NCBI GenBank assembly: GCA_900088475.1
Contig: FLMG01002437.1
Coordinates: forward strand, 1-25,361
Direction: 5' to 3'
Origin: Hyphochytrium catenoides
Lineage: Eukaryota > Sar > Hyphochytriomycetes > Hyphochytriales > Hyphochytriaceae
Length of the DNA: 25,361 bases
Shown here: piece after piece, positions 11,595-22,075 of the stretch
Numbering within the stretch: position 1 is the stretch's first letter
Layout of the letters: every line of letters starts with the position of its first letter
Program-made: the position numbers and the translations under genes
The notes under the pieces: generated by a model
The model's database searches: none
What the model was told of the DNA's origin: nothing
The model's input: only the letters and a program-made list of their open reading frames with translations

Positions 11595-12188
11595 CTCGCA
11601 CTAAGGAAACCCCGAAAAGATATGAGGCAGAGATTCTGTTGGGATATGCAGCCGATACGTTGTCTCCTCCAAGATCTGAGCGCTGCAAATTTCTCACCTT
11701 CCTCTGCCTGACCTCCTAACGCCCCTCTTTCTCTCTCTCTGTGTGTGTCTCTTCACTCTCTTTTCATCTAGCCCAGTGGCTCATCTCCTGCCTCCATCTT
11801 CTCGATCGCGTCTGCAGTTGGTGTCGCGCCCGCCGCCGCAGCCGCGCGGCCTGGGAGGCTCGGACCTGGAGGAGCTCGACTCACATCGGGGGGCGTTACA
11901 AACTTACCCACAAGACCTGGGTCTCCATTGCGGGTAGCGGCTTCTAAACCTCTCTATTACCCTTATCATCATACAAACTCCTGTTTACTTATCGTCTAAT
12001 TTAGGATTTCGCAACTCTAAAACCGGTTTAGACGCCAGATGGGCGTGAATATATAGAACTACCAAAAGACTTCAGGGACTATTTCTCACAGGGCTCTAAA
12101 AGAATTTTACTACAGGACCTATCTGGATATAATTTGGGTGTGAATGCACTTAATGGGTTTCTACTTTTCTGTCTCTTTAGAAATTTGG
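11595..12188. other. Intergenic region between the U-box and PIP kinase genes
   Basis: Both neighbours are on the minus strand, so this stretch should hold the 3' end of the C2/U-box transcript and the promoter and leader of the PIP kinase. A CT- and GT-rich run lies near 11727-11765. On the minus strand an ATG at 11928 opens a 7-codon exon ending in a strong GTAAGT donor (11907), with a matching TTTCCTTAG acceptor at 11601 (see findings). I see no other gene. Confidence 0.5.
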
Positions 12189-14324
12189 CTACTCCTCCGC
12201 TACTGGCGCCGTCGGCTGATGAGCATCGTCAATGTCGCCGCTGTCCCCGTCAAATGCATACGTGGACTCTGCGCGTGGCCGAGGGATATCGGACGCTGGA
12301 GGCTCTGCGGCTTTGGTTTCCTCCTCAAGCCCTACAGCCGAGAGTTCACCTTTCGTTTCTGCGGTTTCTATCGCGTCAGAGCTTCCTGACAGAAGACTTG
12401 GGCTCGAAAGAGACGACAGATAATGGTGCTGGTCTGCAGGGCTACTATAGTCAGCGGAGTCCAGTCTTCGGCTTTCCTCCTGCTCATCTTCTAGGCCCTC
12501 AAATGCGACTGTACTAGCTCTTGATAGCACTGTCCGAGAAGGTTCTGGCCCTTCGTAGGCTTTCTCCTCCTCTTGGTCCATAGCGGGGCTGGATAAGACT
12601 CCACTCGTCTCTTCGCTGATAGTTGAGATAGCAGAAGAGATTAGATCCTCACCCGGCGCAGCTGTAGCCGTTAGTTCTCCTGTTGCTTGTTTCCTCTTCA
12701 GCTCTATGCGGCTCTGTCTTCTCTCTTGTGCCATCGCTCTGAAGGAATAGTTGGGGAACAGGTTGGTGGTAGGAAGTTTCACACCCGTCATAGGTGAGGT
12801 GTCATGAGTCGCGAACCACTTCTCAATGGCAGGACGGTCATAGGTGTGGCCGTCTGCTGCTACGACTGGATCCCTCATAGGGGCACCAGTAATGGGACAG
12901 AGAAGTTGTGCAGGACAGTCTTCGTCCTCGTCGCTACTCTCTGTGTCGCCATCCTTGACCACAGCTGATGCGCTGTTGCTCTGCTCTTCCTTCTTGTGAC
13001 TCGTGCTCGACGCGGTTTGCATACCTATCTTCTGCACTTGATAGTCTTCCTTGATAAGGTCGAAGGTCAGGGCTGCACCGTGCTTTAAGCTCTCCCAACC
13101 AGCCTTCAGCCCCTCATGATTTACCTCTTCCAGGCCCTGCTTAAGAACCTCGAAGGTATAATACGCTGCCTGCTTAGTCATGGTCATAGCCAGCTTAGCC
13201 CACCGTTGGTACCGTCTAGGCAGTCGTCTGTAAGCTTTGACTACTATGCCCCCTACGGTAGAGTGCTGAACCCGAGTTGCTTGCCTCACGACTAAGCCGT
13301 AGGCTTGAGTCACCACGGTGCTCCGTTCGAGAACAAAGATAGCGTTTCTGTGCAGCTCCACTGTGGACTCCCAGCCCTCATCCTCAGTAAGAAATGATAC
13401 TAAGACGTAATCACCATGAACAGCTTGCACCGTGAGTACAACGCTTAGAGGGAACACCAGATCCGTCAGTCTTGATCCAAAGCCAACCGGACGAGCCAGA
13501 TCTCCAACTCGAGGAGACAAGCCTTTTGAATCATAGTCCGCCGAGAGTCGAACCTCGCCGCAATTGTCTCCCAAAGAGAGCCATACGTCCGCTGTGGTCA
13601 TCTTTCCCATAAGGAGATCAATGGGATCAAAGATGCCTTCTCCAATCAGATCTCCCTGCTCTTTCTTGCAATCCGTGTCGTCTTGCCGACCCTCATTCTT
13701 TGTCCATTTGTGATACATCTTTACCGACAGTATGGGATTGTGAGGGTCAAAGAGGTAGTTTGGTCTGCTCCTAAGACCTCCATGCTTTGCCAACAATGGG
13801 GAGACCGTGGTCTGAGGGCCTGCCGCTTGCAGAGGAGGTAAGGGAATGTCAAAGAAGAACTGTTCCCGGCTCCATCTCGGGTTGAGATCATTCATAACGA
13901 CGCTGGACCGCGCTACCTGCGATCCCAGAGAGATGACGCAGAAAGGATTGGAGTGTGCACTAGTCTTGACACCAAACCAGCCACCGCTTTCCATTGCCTT
14001 CAGATTTCTTCCCCCAATCAGTCGAACGGTCAGAATGCCAGCAATTGTTACGTCGGAAATGGAAGACTCTTGACCACGACTGGAGGGCTGGTATGCAGGC
14101 GATGCAGAAGCAGAATGTGAACTCGGATGGCTTCTGACAGCGGGAGAGACGTGCCGTGACCTGCGGCCATCGTGTTCCGGTTGTTCTTCAAGTTGATGAT
14201 TCTTGGCAGAAGAATGCCGTGCCAACTTTTCCCTTAGTGCCTCAATCTTCGCCACATTTACAGGTGTGGATGCACCGGAAGATAGCACTGGCGTTGAAGC
14301 ACCAGAGTACGGGGACGACAGCAT
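12189..14324 (-). CDS. C2-domain plus U-box protein, probable E3 ubiquitin ligase
   Basis: A single uninterrupted frame of 711 aa from the ATG at 14324. The frame runs 13 codons further up but without an ATG, and an in-frame TAG lies before that. Residues 1-90 are Ser/Pro-rich. A C2-like domain at about 91-262 opens with ILTVRLIGGRNLKAM and contains NPFCVISLGSQV and NDLNPRWSREQFFFDI; it has an insertion before ILSVKMYHKW. Few Asp residues stand at the usual calcium positions, so calcium binding is doubtful. A basic and amphipathic helical stretch follows (about 365-430). The U-box at about 470-537 shows CPITGAPMRDPVVAADGHTY and the RPAIEKWF helix; U-boxes recruit ubiquitin-loaded E2 enzymes without zinc. 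The last ~170 residues are Ser/Glu-rich and probably disordered. Inferred role: ubiquitination at a membrane or at a C2-bound partner. Substrate unknown. Confidence 0.9.
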   Translation of the reverse strand: MLSSPYSGASTPVLSSGASTPVNVAKIEALREKLARHSSAKNHQLEEQPEHDGRRSRHVSPAVRSHPSSHSASASPAYQPSSRGQESSISDVTIAGILTVRLIGGRNLKAMESGGWFGVKTSAHSNPFCVISLGSQVARSSVVMNDLNPRWSREQFFFDIPLPPLQAAGPQTTVSPLLAKHGGLRSRPNYLFDPHNPILSVKMYHKWTKNEGRQDDTDCKKEQGDLIGEGIFDPIDLLMGKMTTADVWLSLGDNCGEVRLSADYDSKGLSPRVGDLARPVGFGSRLTDLVFPLSVVLTVQAVHGDYVLVSFLTEDEGWESTVELHRNAIFVLERSTVVTQAYGLVVRQATRVQHSTVGGIVVKAYRRLPRRYQRWAKLAMTMTKQAAYYTFEVLKQGLEEVNHEGLKAGWESLKHGAALTFDLIKEDYQVQKIGMQTASSTSHKKEEQSNSASAVVKDGDTESSDEDEDCPAQLLCPITGAPMRDPVVAADGHTYDRPAIEKWFATHDTSPMTGVKLPTTNLFPNYSFRAMAQERRQSRIELKRKQATGELTATAAPGEDLISSAISTISEETSGVLSSPAMDQEEEKAYEGPEPSRTVLSRASTVAFEGLEDEQEESRRLDSADYSSPADQHHYLSSLSSPSLLSGSSDAIETAETKGELSAVGLEEETKAAEPPASDIPRPRAESTYAFDGDSGDIDDAHQPTAPVAEE

Positions 14325-15746
14325 GGTTGCGCCGGCTAAAGGCACCACCAGCCCGTCGGACAAGCCGAATGAATGTCCTGTTCCGTAGAGCTAGATTCAA
14401 CCCGTTTTGGGGACAGGTCTGCTCACAAAGGTGTCCAATCCCAGCCGCGGCAACGTCGGGCGTAAGGAATGGATCTCACTCCTATCGGACACCGTCCTCT
14501 AAAGATATAGTAAGTCCAATGTGAAGGATGAAGAGATAAGAAAGCCGATGTGGACAGGTTCCCTCCTCTTGTTTCTCCAGCTTCCTCTGCTGAGAGTTCC
14601 CGACTCTTCTTTCTTCTTGATCCTGCTGTTCTCTTCTCAAGCTTCTCACGGCGCTGTGGGTGCCGCTGTTCTTCGCTCTTTTCTTGGCCTTTCCCGTTCT
14701 TTCCCTTGATCTCTGCGCACTTTCGTTGCTCTGTCGGCCCTGGTTTCTGACTCTCCCTCCTCTTCCTTCCTGCTCTTTCTCTAAAGGAGACGCCTTTCCC
14801 AAACTGCTCTGCCTTCCCTACTGAGAGCGCTAACGGCTGGTGAGGACAGTCGGTCACCCTAGGAGGTGGTGGATTTAGTAAGATCTTTTGGCTTATATTG
14901 TATAGGGTATTATGGGGGCTAACGTTGGCTACCTAGGGCTTGGGGCACTCTTTTAGGGGGAAAAAAAGGAGCTGGTTTGGAGGCGTTTTGTGAATAGTAG
15001 CTGAGCCTCGAACTGACAAGATGTGTTATACGAATTTAGAATATTGCCAAACGTGTCAATGCTATAGTACAGTACGGTACAGCCTTAAGTGTGTAATGAG
15101 TGCTTATTCTTAATAAGGATGACTGTATCTCTAGATAACGGAATGAGCGAAACCCGTAAATGACGCATTCATGCTATGGTTGCCTTCTGATAACTAATGA
15201 GTTCCTTCCTCCAGTTATCTTATCTGCACGCTGGTGCCGTTATTGAGTGCGAAGTGCTCCACAGAAGAAGATAATTATTTCAAGCCCACGGACCCAGACG
15301 GCGCGCAGCGAGAGTCGTAGCAACGGCTCAACCAGCTGATCGACCTGTATGTTCTTCCTCCCGCTGCTGCTGCTGCTGCTGCATCGCTACATTGCCCTGT
15401 TGCCTTGTCTGAGTGGCTGCCGCTGATGCTGCCGGCTGTGGCCGCTTCTCTGCAGAAGTGCTGGTTGGGCCCTTCTTACTGTTAGCCCGAGGTCAAACAA
15501 TACACATCAACATCAGTAGTCACGTCGCGTCACTGGAACGGGTGTTGGCAGACGTGCTTTTTGCTGGGCGAGGGAGGTGGGGCCATCCTTAGCCTTCCTG
15601 CACCTCAAGGCGTGAGATGCCGCACTGTTGTGTGTCGTTATAGACCATAGACTGCAGCGCCTGTGCCGCTGACTAAGGTGCACACTGTCTGCATTCCAGC
15701 ATGTACGGAACTCTATTTGACCTTCTAGCACAAGAGGAAGAGACTA
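14325..15746. other. Divergent intergenic region between the U-box and kinesin genes
   Basis: About 1.4 kb between two divergent start codons, so it should hold both promoters and leaders. The part at 14560-14790 is pyrimidine-rich on the plus strand; the minus-strand frame through it is a Lys/Glu/Arg low-complexity translation and is probably not a gene. AT-richer sequence without protein-like frames spans about 14880-15230. A short CTG run occurs near 15364-15383. I could not identify a definite promoter element. Confidence 0.55.
15364..15383. repeat. CTG trinucleotide microsatellite
   Basis: About six to seven consecutive CTG/TGC units upstream of the kinesin start, outside any predicted coding exon. 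It is too short to expect strong instability. Confidence 0.8.
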
Positions 15747-18700
15747 ATGAACTCTCTTAGGGAATCGTATTCCGCGGCTGGGGACTTCTCCCCTTACAGC
15801 TTCACGGACGAGGGCTTCTCCTCTCGTCCCGGAACCACTCCTCTGCCGACCGCTCCATTCGATCGAGCAGGCTTCAATACTCGGCGGAGTTCAGCTGGCC
15901 TTCCAGAGCGGAGCAACAACTTTAAGGTTGTTATCCGGATAAGACCTCCACTTCAGAGAGAACTCCAGGTGACAGCACGTCCTTCTTCGCATGGTCAGGA
16001 CAAGGCACTGATAATGCTGCGCTAACTAGGGAGAGAATCCATTCCAAAACGTTGCGTACGTGGAACCCTCAGGGCAGGTGATCCACCTGTCAGAGAACCC
16101 CTACGCTGGAAACCAGAATGACGGAGCCACGTCACCGTCTCCGCCGCCAGGTAGTCTTACAAGCTTCATAGCGCATGTCAATGCCCTTCGCAAGTAACCC
16201 AACTTTCTCTTGCCAGGCGTGTACGCTTCTCATACGTTCACATTCGACCATGTGTACGACCAGTTCAGCTCTCAGCAGCTGGTCTACGACTCAACGGCCA
16301 AACCTGTGGTCACATCGTCTCTGGAAGGGTATAATGCTACCATCTTTGCTTACGGGCAGACCGGCACAGGGAAGACCTACACCATGGAAGGAGGTGCTCT
16401 CACGGGACGGGATCCTGTGGAAGAGAGAGGCATTATTCCGCGGGCGATTGAGCAGGTTACCGCCTCAAAGAACGCCTAGGCGTCGCTCTAGTATGAACTA
16501 AAGGGCTCACACATCCTTCTGTGACAGATATTCAACTTTATCGAGACAAACGTAGCTGCAAGGAAGAGGTTCTTGGTCCGTGCTTCTTACTTGCAAATCT
16601 ACAATGAGGTAGATCGCTTCGAAGTTACCCAGTGGCGCCTTTGGTTTACTCTCTGCTGACAACAATCTCATTTCCTAGCAAATATCAGACCTGCTCAAGC
16701 CAGAGAGGGTGAACCTTGCCATCAGAGAGGATAAGAAGAAAGGGGTCTTTGTGGAAGGGCTTAGTGAGTGGGTGGTTCGCTCTCCAGCAGAGATCTATGG
16801 CTTGATGCAGCGAGGAGCTGGCGTCCGAGCCACGGGCAGCACCAAGATGAATGAACTCTCTTCCAGAAGGTTGACACCATCATACCTAGCTTAAGTTCTA
16901 CCATCGTCTCACTGTCAGGTTCTCCTCTGCGCTGTTCGTCTTTGTTTCCGCGCTCATGCATTTGCTGTTGGCGTTGCAGTCATGCCGTCTTCATCATTAT
17001 CGTCGAGCAGAGCGAAACGCATTATGTGGATGATCAAGGCAACGATTTAACCGCGGAGCAATTCGCTGTATTTATGAACACCAAGGGCCCGGCTAGGGAC
17101 AAGGCATTAGCCCAGCTGGAGTCTCACGTGCGACAGAGCTTCAAGGTAATCAAGACCAGTTAGCATTGTGACCTTCTCTAAAGAAGGGAGTACTGTTCCC
17201 TGTGGCAGCACTTATCCTCCTCCTCTGTTGTCTCTAGCCCTGCTCTAACCCTTGGTGCGTGGTAGGTCGGGAAGCTGAACTTAGTCGACCTTGCAGGGTC
17301 TGAGCGTGTAAGGTTGTCTGGCGCGACAGGGCAGAGGCTGGAAGAGAGCAAGAAGATTAATCAATCGCTCTCTGCGCTAGGAAACGTCATTGCTGCGCTG
17401 ACAGATACCCGCTCAAGGCAACACATTCCCTATAGGGATTCTAAGTTAACACGGATTTTGGAAGACAGGCATGTACTCATATTCAGCCCATCACTGGGAG
17501 TTTCCTTGACAACTGAGTTGACTACTTCACCTTGCTCGCCTTCTTTCTCTGATCACATGGTTTGCATGTCCCAACCGACTTCCGCTGGCATTAATGCTAT
17601 CTGTCCTCCTTAAACAGTCTCGGGGGTAACTGCAAGACGACAATGATGGCGATGATCTCCCCAGCCCTCGAGGCAATGCAGGAGTCTCTATCCACCCTTA
17701 AATTTGCCAACCGTGCCAAGAACATTAAGAATGAAGCCCGAATTAATGAGGATCTGGATCAAAAGTCTCTTCTCAGAAAGTACGAGCGAGAACTCAAGCG
17801 GCTGAGGGCGGAGTTGGACGAGAAGAGTAAAAATGTCGTAGACAAGAGGAGATTGCTGGAGCTGGACGAGCAGCGCCGGAGGGCAGAGGAGGACAAAATG
17901 GTTGCCATCCGAGCTCTGGAGCAACGCTCCTTAGAGTTCATGCGGGAGAAAGAGGAGAAGAGGAAATTGGAGGAGCGAATAGCAATGCTGACCTCTCAGA
18001 TGCTGAGGTACCTCCCTTTGCCGCTATACCATTCCCATAACTGCCTTGCTCTAACATCTTCTGCTTACCTCAGTTCCACGGACAAGTACGAGGGTGGTGG
18101 AAGTATTGCGAATGAAGGTACTGCCAGGAACAACATGAAGGACCAACAAGACCACATACGAAAGGTAAAGATCACCATCTTGCCGCTCAGATTAAATGTT
18201 AGAGAGCTGGTACTGCTCTTACTATTCGTCTATAACCCAATTATCCGCTCTGTCACTTTGAGCGTCTTCGCTAGCTGCTTCCTGCCTGGACCATTATCGC
18301 GGCCTATGTCTAGTCACTACGAGGGCCTTTGAGCTCTGCACCATCATTTTGAACATTTCTTCGCTTCTTCTAATAGGCGTATGAGAGCAAGCTTGCCGAA
18401 CTAGAGCGGGAGCGGGAGACAATAGAAGAAGAGAAGGCACAAGTAGACCGCTATAAGCAGCTTCTGCTCAAGCAAAGGGACATTATGATTGCTCTCACAC
18501 AACGTCTGAATGAGAGAGACGAACAGATCATGATGCTGCAAGACGAGCTGGATGTCTATGATAGGCACCAGAGACAACTCGAGGAGAAGCTGGACGAGAA
18601 GACCGCTCAGCTCATCCATTTGCAGCGTGTACTCATTGAAAAGGGTGCAGGACAGGCCGAGAATGTTGATATAGATTTGCGGGATAGACAGGAGGGAGCA

Positions 18701-19705
18701 CACAATGGGCCTCCGAGTCGAGTGCCACAGGAGGTAGAGCCTATTGGATTATATAATGACCAGCGGCAAGGCTCCGCGGGAAAGGCAAGAGGCGAGGCTG
18801 CCAAGATAGCAGAGCTGCAGTTGCAACTGGACTCTCAAGCAAGTGAGCAAGCCCGTCTAGTTAAGGAACTGGAGGACCTTAGGACAGAGAAGGTGAGGAA
18901 AGGACGAAGAGAATGAGCTACCTAGCTAAATTCCAGTGATATCCCACGGTGTCTCGTATGGCTGGTTCCTTTCCACGCTAACTCTCCTACGCACCAGGTG
19001 GCTCTAGAGCAGTTTATTAGAGATAGAAGAGACCGCATGGGAGGCGCCAGTACCCCTCCTCTTCCTCCATCCCGAGATCAAGGCGCTGCTGTTGATCCGA
19101 AGGAGCATATTGCAGAGCTATCAGCGCGAGTCCACGTCCTTACTCGGCAGTACGCCAACCTCCGTCTCGAGACGTCCGGCCAGCTGCAAGAAAAGGAGGA
19201 TGCTTTGACGAGGGAGAGAGATGCCGTGCAGCGGCTGAACGAGGAGATGGTGGCGCTGAAGAGCACTTTGGAGGGAGAACGAGGACAGAGAGTCCGACAG
19301 AGCGAGACTATGGACGGGCAACAGAACAATACAGAGGTAAAACTCCAGCAGCTTGACTCTCGATGTTCACTACTCGTCAAGGAGAGGAAGGCGATGCAGG
19401 TCATAATGGAGAATAAGATCAAGACTATGGTCTCTGCTATCGCTCAAGTCTCGCAGGAAATGGCTTCGGCTCCTGGAGGCTTAGCTCCGCCCCACTTGCC
19501 CCGTCTACTGAAGGAGGTAGGAGCACTGCAGCGGCTCGTGAATGCCGCAGTAGTGGCGCTGCAGAACGCGGAGAAGCAGGACAGTAGCCGGATGGCAGCG
19601 GTGGACCCTAAGGCTACCGGGTTGAGCCAGGAAACGCTGCCTGGTTCTGGGCCATTGCGGAGCAAAATCAACCTTCTGTCTCCGAATGTCAGCGGCGGAG
19701 ACTGA
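15747..19705 (+). CDS. Kinesin with N-terminal motor domain and long coiled-coil tail
   Basis: Eleven exons in phase: 15747-15968, 16030-16150, 16217-16455, 16528-16608, 16679-16869, 16980-17145, 17266-17468, 17618-18007, 18074-18164, 18377-18892 and 18998-19705; 975 aa. An in-frame TAG lies 24 bases before the ATG. The motor spans about residues 58-440: [11 protein letters not shown]-loop GQTGTGKT (161-168), switch I NELSSRSH (about 280-287), switch II DLAGSE (348-353), [14 protein letters not shown] and [15 protein letters not shown]. All nucleotide-binding motifs are intact, so an active microtubule ATPase is expected. About 55 residues separate SHAVF from [13 protein letters not shown], longer than in conventional kinesin. 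After the neck, charged heptad-like coiled coils cover about 450-535 and 570-740; the last exon continues coiled coil then a Pro/Ser/Gly-rich end. The position of the motor predicts plus-end movement. I do not assign a subfamily. One intron is GC-AG. Confidence 0.93.
17469..17617 (+). other. GC-AG intron in the kinesin motor
   Basis: Conserved kinesin sequence LEDSLGGN is obtained only if the exon ends GAC-AG and the intron begins GCATGT and ends AAACAG (149 nt, phase 2). The nearby GTACTC (starting at 17474) would put the next exon out of frame. GC donors are a known minor class of the major spliceosome. Confidence 0.85.
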
Positions 19706-19976
19706 GGATTAGCGAAATAGCAGCAATTAAGAATGAGTCTAGAAGAAAAGCGTGGACCATAGCCAAGGGGAACCAACATCGTGTTGAACGTTCTTTCAGT
19801 TGAGCAGTAGACGCTCTACCATAGACAAGCTTACGGACTGAGAAATAATAGGAAGCTCCTTAGGGCTCTCGGCATCGTACAGCTTGCTGCTACCCTGTCT
19901 GCGTTCTTGCTTCGTCCGCTCTCCTTCGTCTCTTACTTTGCCACACCAGGCTCGGCTACAGCCTTGATCTCGCGAC

Positions 19977-20869
19977 TTACTCCTTCTGAAGATTGTCCTG
20001 TGCGTCCTTCAACAAGTCTGCTAGCTCTCCTGACTTGTGCAGATCTGTCACGATATCGCATCCGCCCACAAACTCTCCACTTACGTACAGCTGAGGGATC
20101 GTCGGCCATTGTCTAGTCATTGAAGCCGGTTATCAGAAGCCAGCAGGAGGGAGAGGGACGAAATGTAGGACGGCAATAGAGCCATGACCAAGGTCAAATG
20201 GAAAGCAAGAGAGTGTGGGCTTGGATAGACCCTCTCGCACGCTAAGAAGGCTAGGTAGAGCTGGAAGACTGGATACTTACGAGTACTGCTTGATTCCCTC
20301 GCGGATCTCAGGGTGGGCAAGGACATTCACGCTATCAAAGTCCACGCCTAGAGACGAGCATGGCCCATCGTCAGCAAAATGGAGATGGGAAGTAACCAAG
20401 AAAAACAGTTTAGACTGACCTTGAGCGTGCAAGATTTTGACGACCTGAGCGCTGAAGCCGCACATCGGCTGCTGAGGAGTTCCCTTCATATAGAGCAGGA
20501 TAGGATAGGTCTTGACATGCTGAGAAGAGGAGGAAAAGACCAGTGAGAGGAGATATAAACGGCTTGAAGAAGTCGCTGTCACTTCTGGCCTTAGGTGTCC
20601 GAAAGGACTATGACGGTAAGTGCTGACCACACCTTAGTAATGATTTTGATAGCATCGTCGACCGGGCTGCCTCCTTCCGTCTTCTTACTGATCTGAGGCT
20701 TAAAGTCGTCGTGCGAGTCGTCAGAGGAGAAGAACCGAGCAGAGACTGCCTGTTGAACAGCAGGAATGACAGTCCTTGACAGCTGACGAGCTGCAACTGC
20801 AGGAGCGTTGGCCGTTCGCAGACTTGGGATGATGCTCTGGAAGGAGCGCTTAACAGGCAGGCGCAACAT
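19977..20869 (-). CDS. GRX5: Monothiol CGFS glutaredoxin, mitochondrial (Grx5 type)
   Basis: Four exons: 20869-20633, 20519-20420, 20347-20281 and 20112-19977; 179 aa, with an in-frame TAA before the ATG. The first ~55 residues are rich in Arg, Ser and Ala with no acidic residue before SARFFSSDD, a typical mitochondrial presequence. The glutaredoxin fold follows: K91 and GTPQQP, the CGFS active site (99-102), WPTIPQLY (137-144) and GGCDI (151-155), which together bind glutathione and a shared [2Fe-2S] cluster. This family passes iron-sulfur clusters from the scaffold to target proteins in mitochondria and is usually essential. The gene is convergent with the kinesin (271 bp between stops). 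Family assignment is firm; mitochondrial targeting is inferred from the leader. Confidence 0.95.
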
Positions 20870-22075
20870 CGCAAACGAGCCTTAGAGAGAGATGATAGAA
20901 GTCTCAGAACCAAGCAAGAACAGCCGAGAGAGCTAACAGCAGAGGGAGACTCTAAAGACCAACCATCAAGCCAAGGCGGAGCTCCTAATGAGCGAGTGAG
21001 AGGCCAACAGACAAGATCATCCAAAAGCTTCAGAATGTCTCTGCCGACGCCCAGGCGATGAGAAGCAGAAGCTTCTTGAGCACGTGCAGTCCCAAATAAT
21101 GAATAGTTGAAGTGTTTATGAATCTTATCAAGGATAGAAAGTGTGTTGTCTGGAATAGGCTGACCGACGGTGATTTCTCTGGTGTAGTTGCTGTCAGCAG
21201 CTCTGTCAGCAGCCTGTCAGCCAGCCTGTCAGCAGTCTGTCAGCCTGTCAGCAGCTGCCGCTCTGTCAGCAGCTCTGTCAGCAGCCTGTCAGCCAGCCTG
21301 TCAGCAGTCTGTCAGCCTGTCAGCAGCTGCCGCTCTGTCAGCAGCCTGTCAGCAGCTCTGTCAGCCAGCCTGTCGGCAGAACTGTCCAGGATGAAGGAGC
21401 TTGTCTTCTCTCTCTTGTGCGGCCTCAACGAGCTCTCGAGCCCTCGTAGATTAAGGCATAGATACTGCTCATCTTTTAGCGAACTTGTCGGTGGTGACGC
21501 TGTCTCCCAAGTGCTGGTTCATCAGCCTGCCAACCGTGACAGGCTCTGCCTTCTCTCTCCATCACCGATCATATGGAATATTATTCTCTTCTCTTGATCA
21601 GCCTCCAGCCAACAGCAAGAGTGTTCTCAATTATCCCTCCTTTGCCGCTCCCAACTATCATCAGCAGTCTCTCTCTCTTTGTGCCAGAGACCGTCCTAGC
21701 TATATGGAGATGTAACATGAGGCGCTCAGCGAAGGTACGCTGATGGTGCGCCGGTAGTAGGCCAGGGGTAAGAGCGTACTAATCTTCAGAAAGAATGAAG
21801 TCAGGGACCCTTATGTTACATAGCATGGAGAGGAACAAATTCCTCGGTACTCTATAGTCTTTAGGCCACCCTAATCCAGTCTCCTTACTCTAGAACTGAA
21901 GGCGTCTACGCGGTGAGTGCCAAGGTTGCTTCAATCAACCGCAGTCACTCTCCTTATCTATGTCAGTCTATATTGGGCTCTCACGCCCAAGCAGGATCAC
22001 TAGAGGAGTAGAGCACGCTTGCGAAGAGGAATGTGACTGTCAAGAAACAGAGATCACTTGTCTTTCATTCACCCT
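20870..22075. other. Intergenic region between the glutaredoxin and LRR genes
   Basis: Both flanking genes are on the minus strand, so this holds the glutaredoxin promoter and the 3' end of the LRR gene. Its centre carries the 72-bp minisatellite at 21193-21379. The open frame across 21112-21597 is produced by the repeat and translates to Ser/Ala/Val-rich low complexity; I do not call it a gene. I see no recognisable gene in 21380-22075. Confidence 0.6.
21193..21379. repeat. 72-bp minisatellite built from CTGTCAGC sub-units
   Basis: Two identical adjacent 72-base copies (21193-21264 and 21265-21336) are followed by a shorter, rearranged third copy to about 21379. Each copy is itself made of degenerate 10-14-base units sharing CTGTCAGC(AGC), so this is a higher-order repeat. 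It lies outside predicted coding exons. Confidence 0.92.

Noticed and set aside
11741..11947. Plus-strand frame rich in Arg/Trp
   Set aside because: It has no conserved motif and lies opposite the probable PIP kinase leader on the minus strand, whose splice signals are stronger.
14325..14363. Extended N-terminus of the C2/U-box protein up to 14363
   Set aside because: It begins at TTG with no ATG; the first ATG is at 14324.
14423..14857. 144-codon minus-strand frame upstream of the U-box gene
   Set aside because: The translation is Lys/Glu/Arg low complexity from a pyrimidine-rich plus strand; it lies where a promoter or leader is expected and an in-frame stop separates the U-box frame from it.
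17474..17617. A GT donor (GTACTC) for the kinesin intron in place of the GC donor
   Set aside because: It would change the conserved LED-SLGGN junction and run into a stop codon just after the acceptor.
21112..21597. 161-codon plus-strand frame rich in Ser, Val and Ala
   Set aside because: It is produced by the 72-bp minisatellite, whose length is a multiple of three, so two frames stay open.
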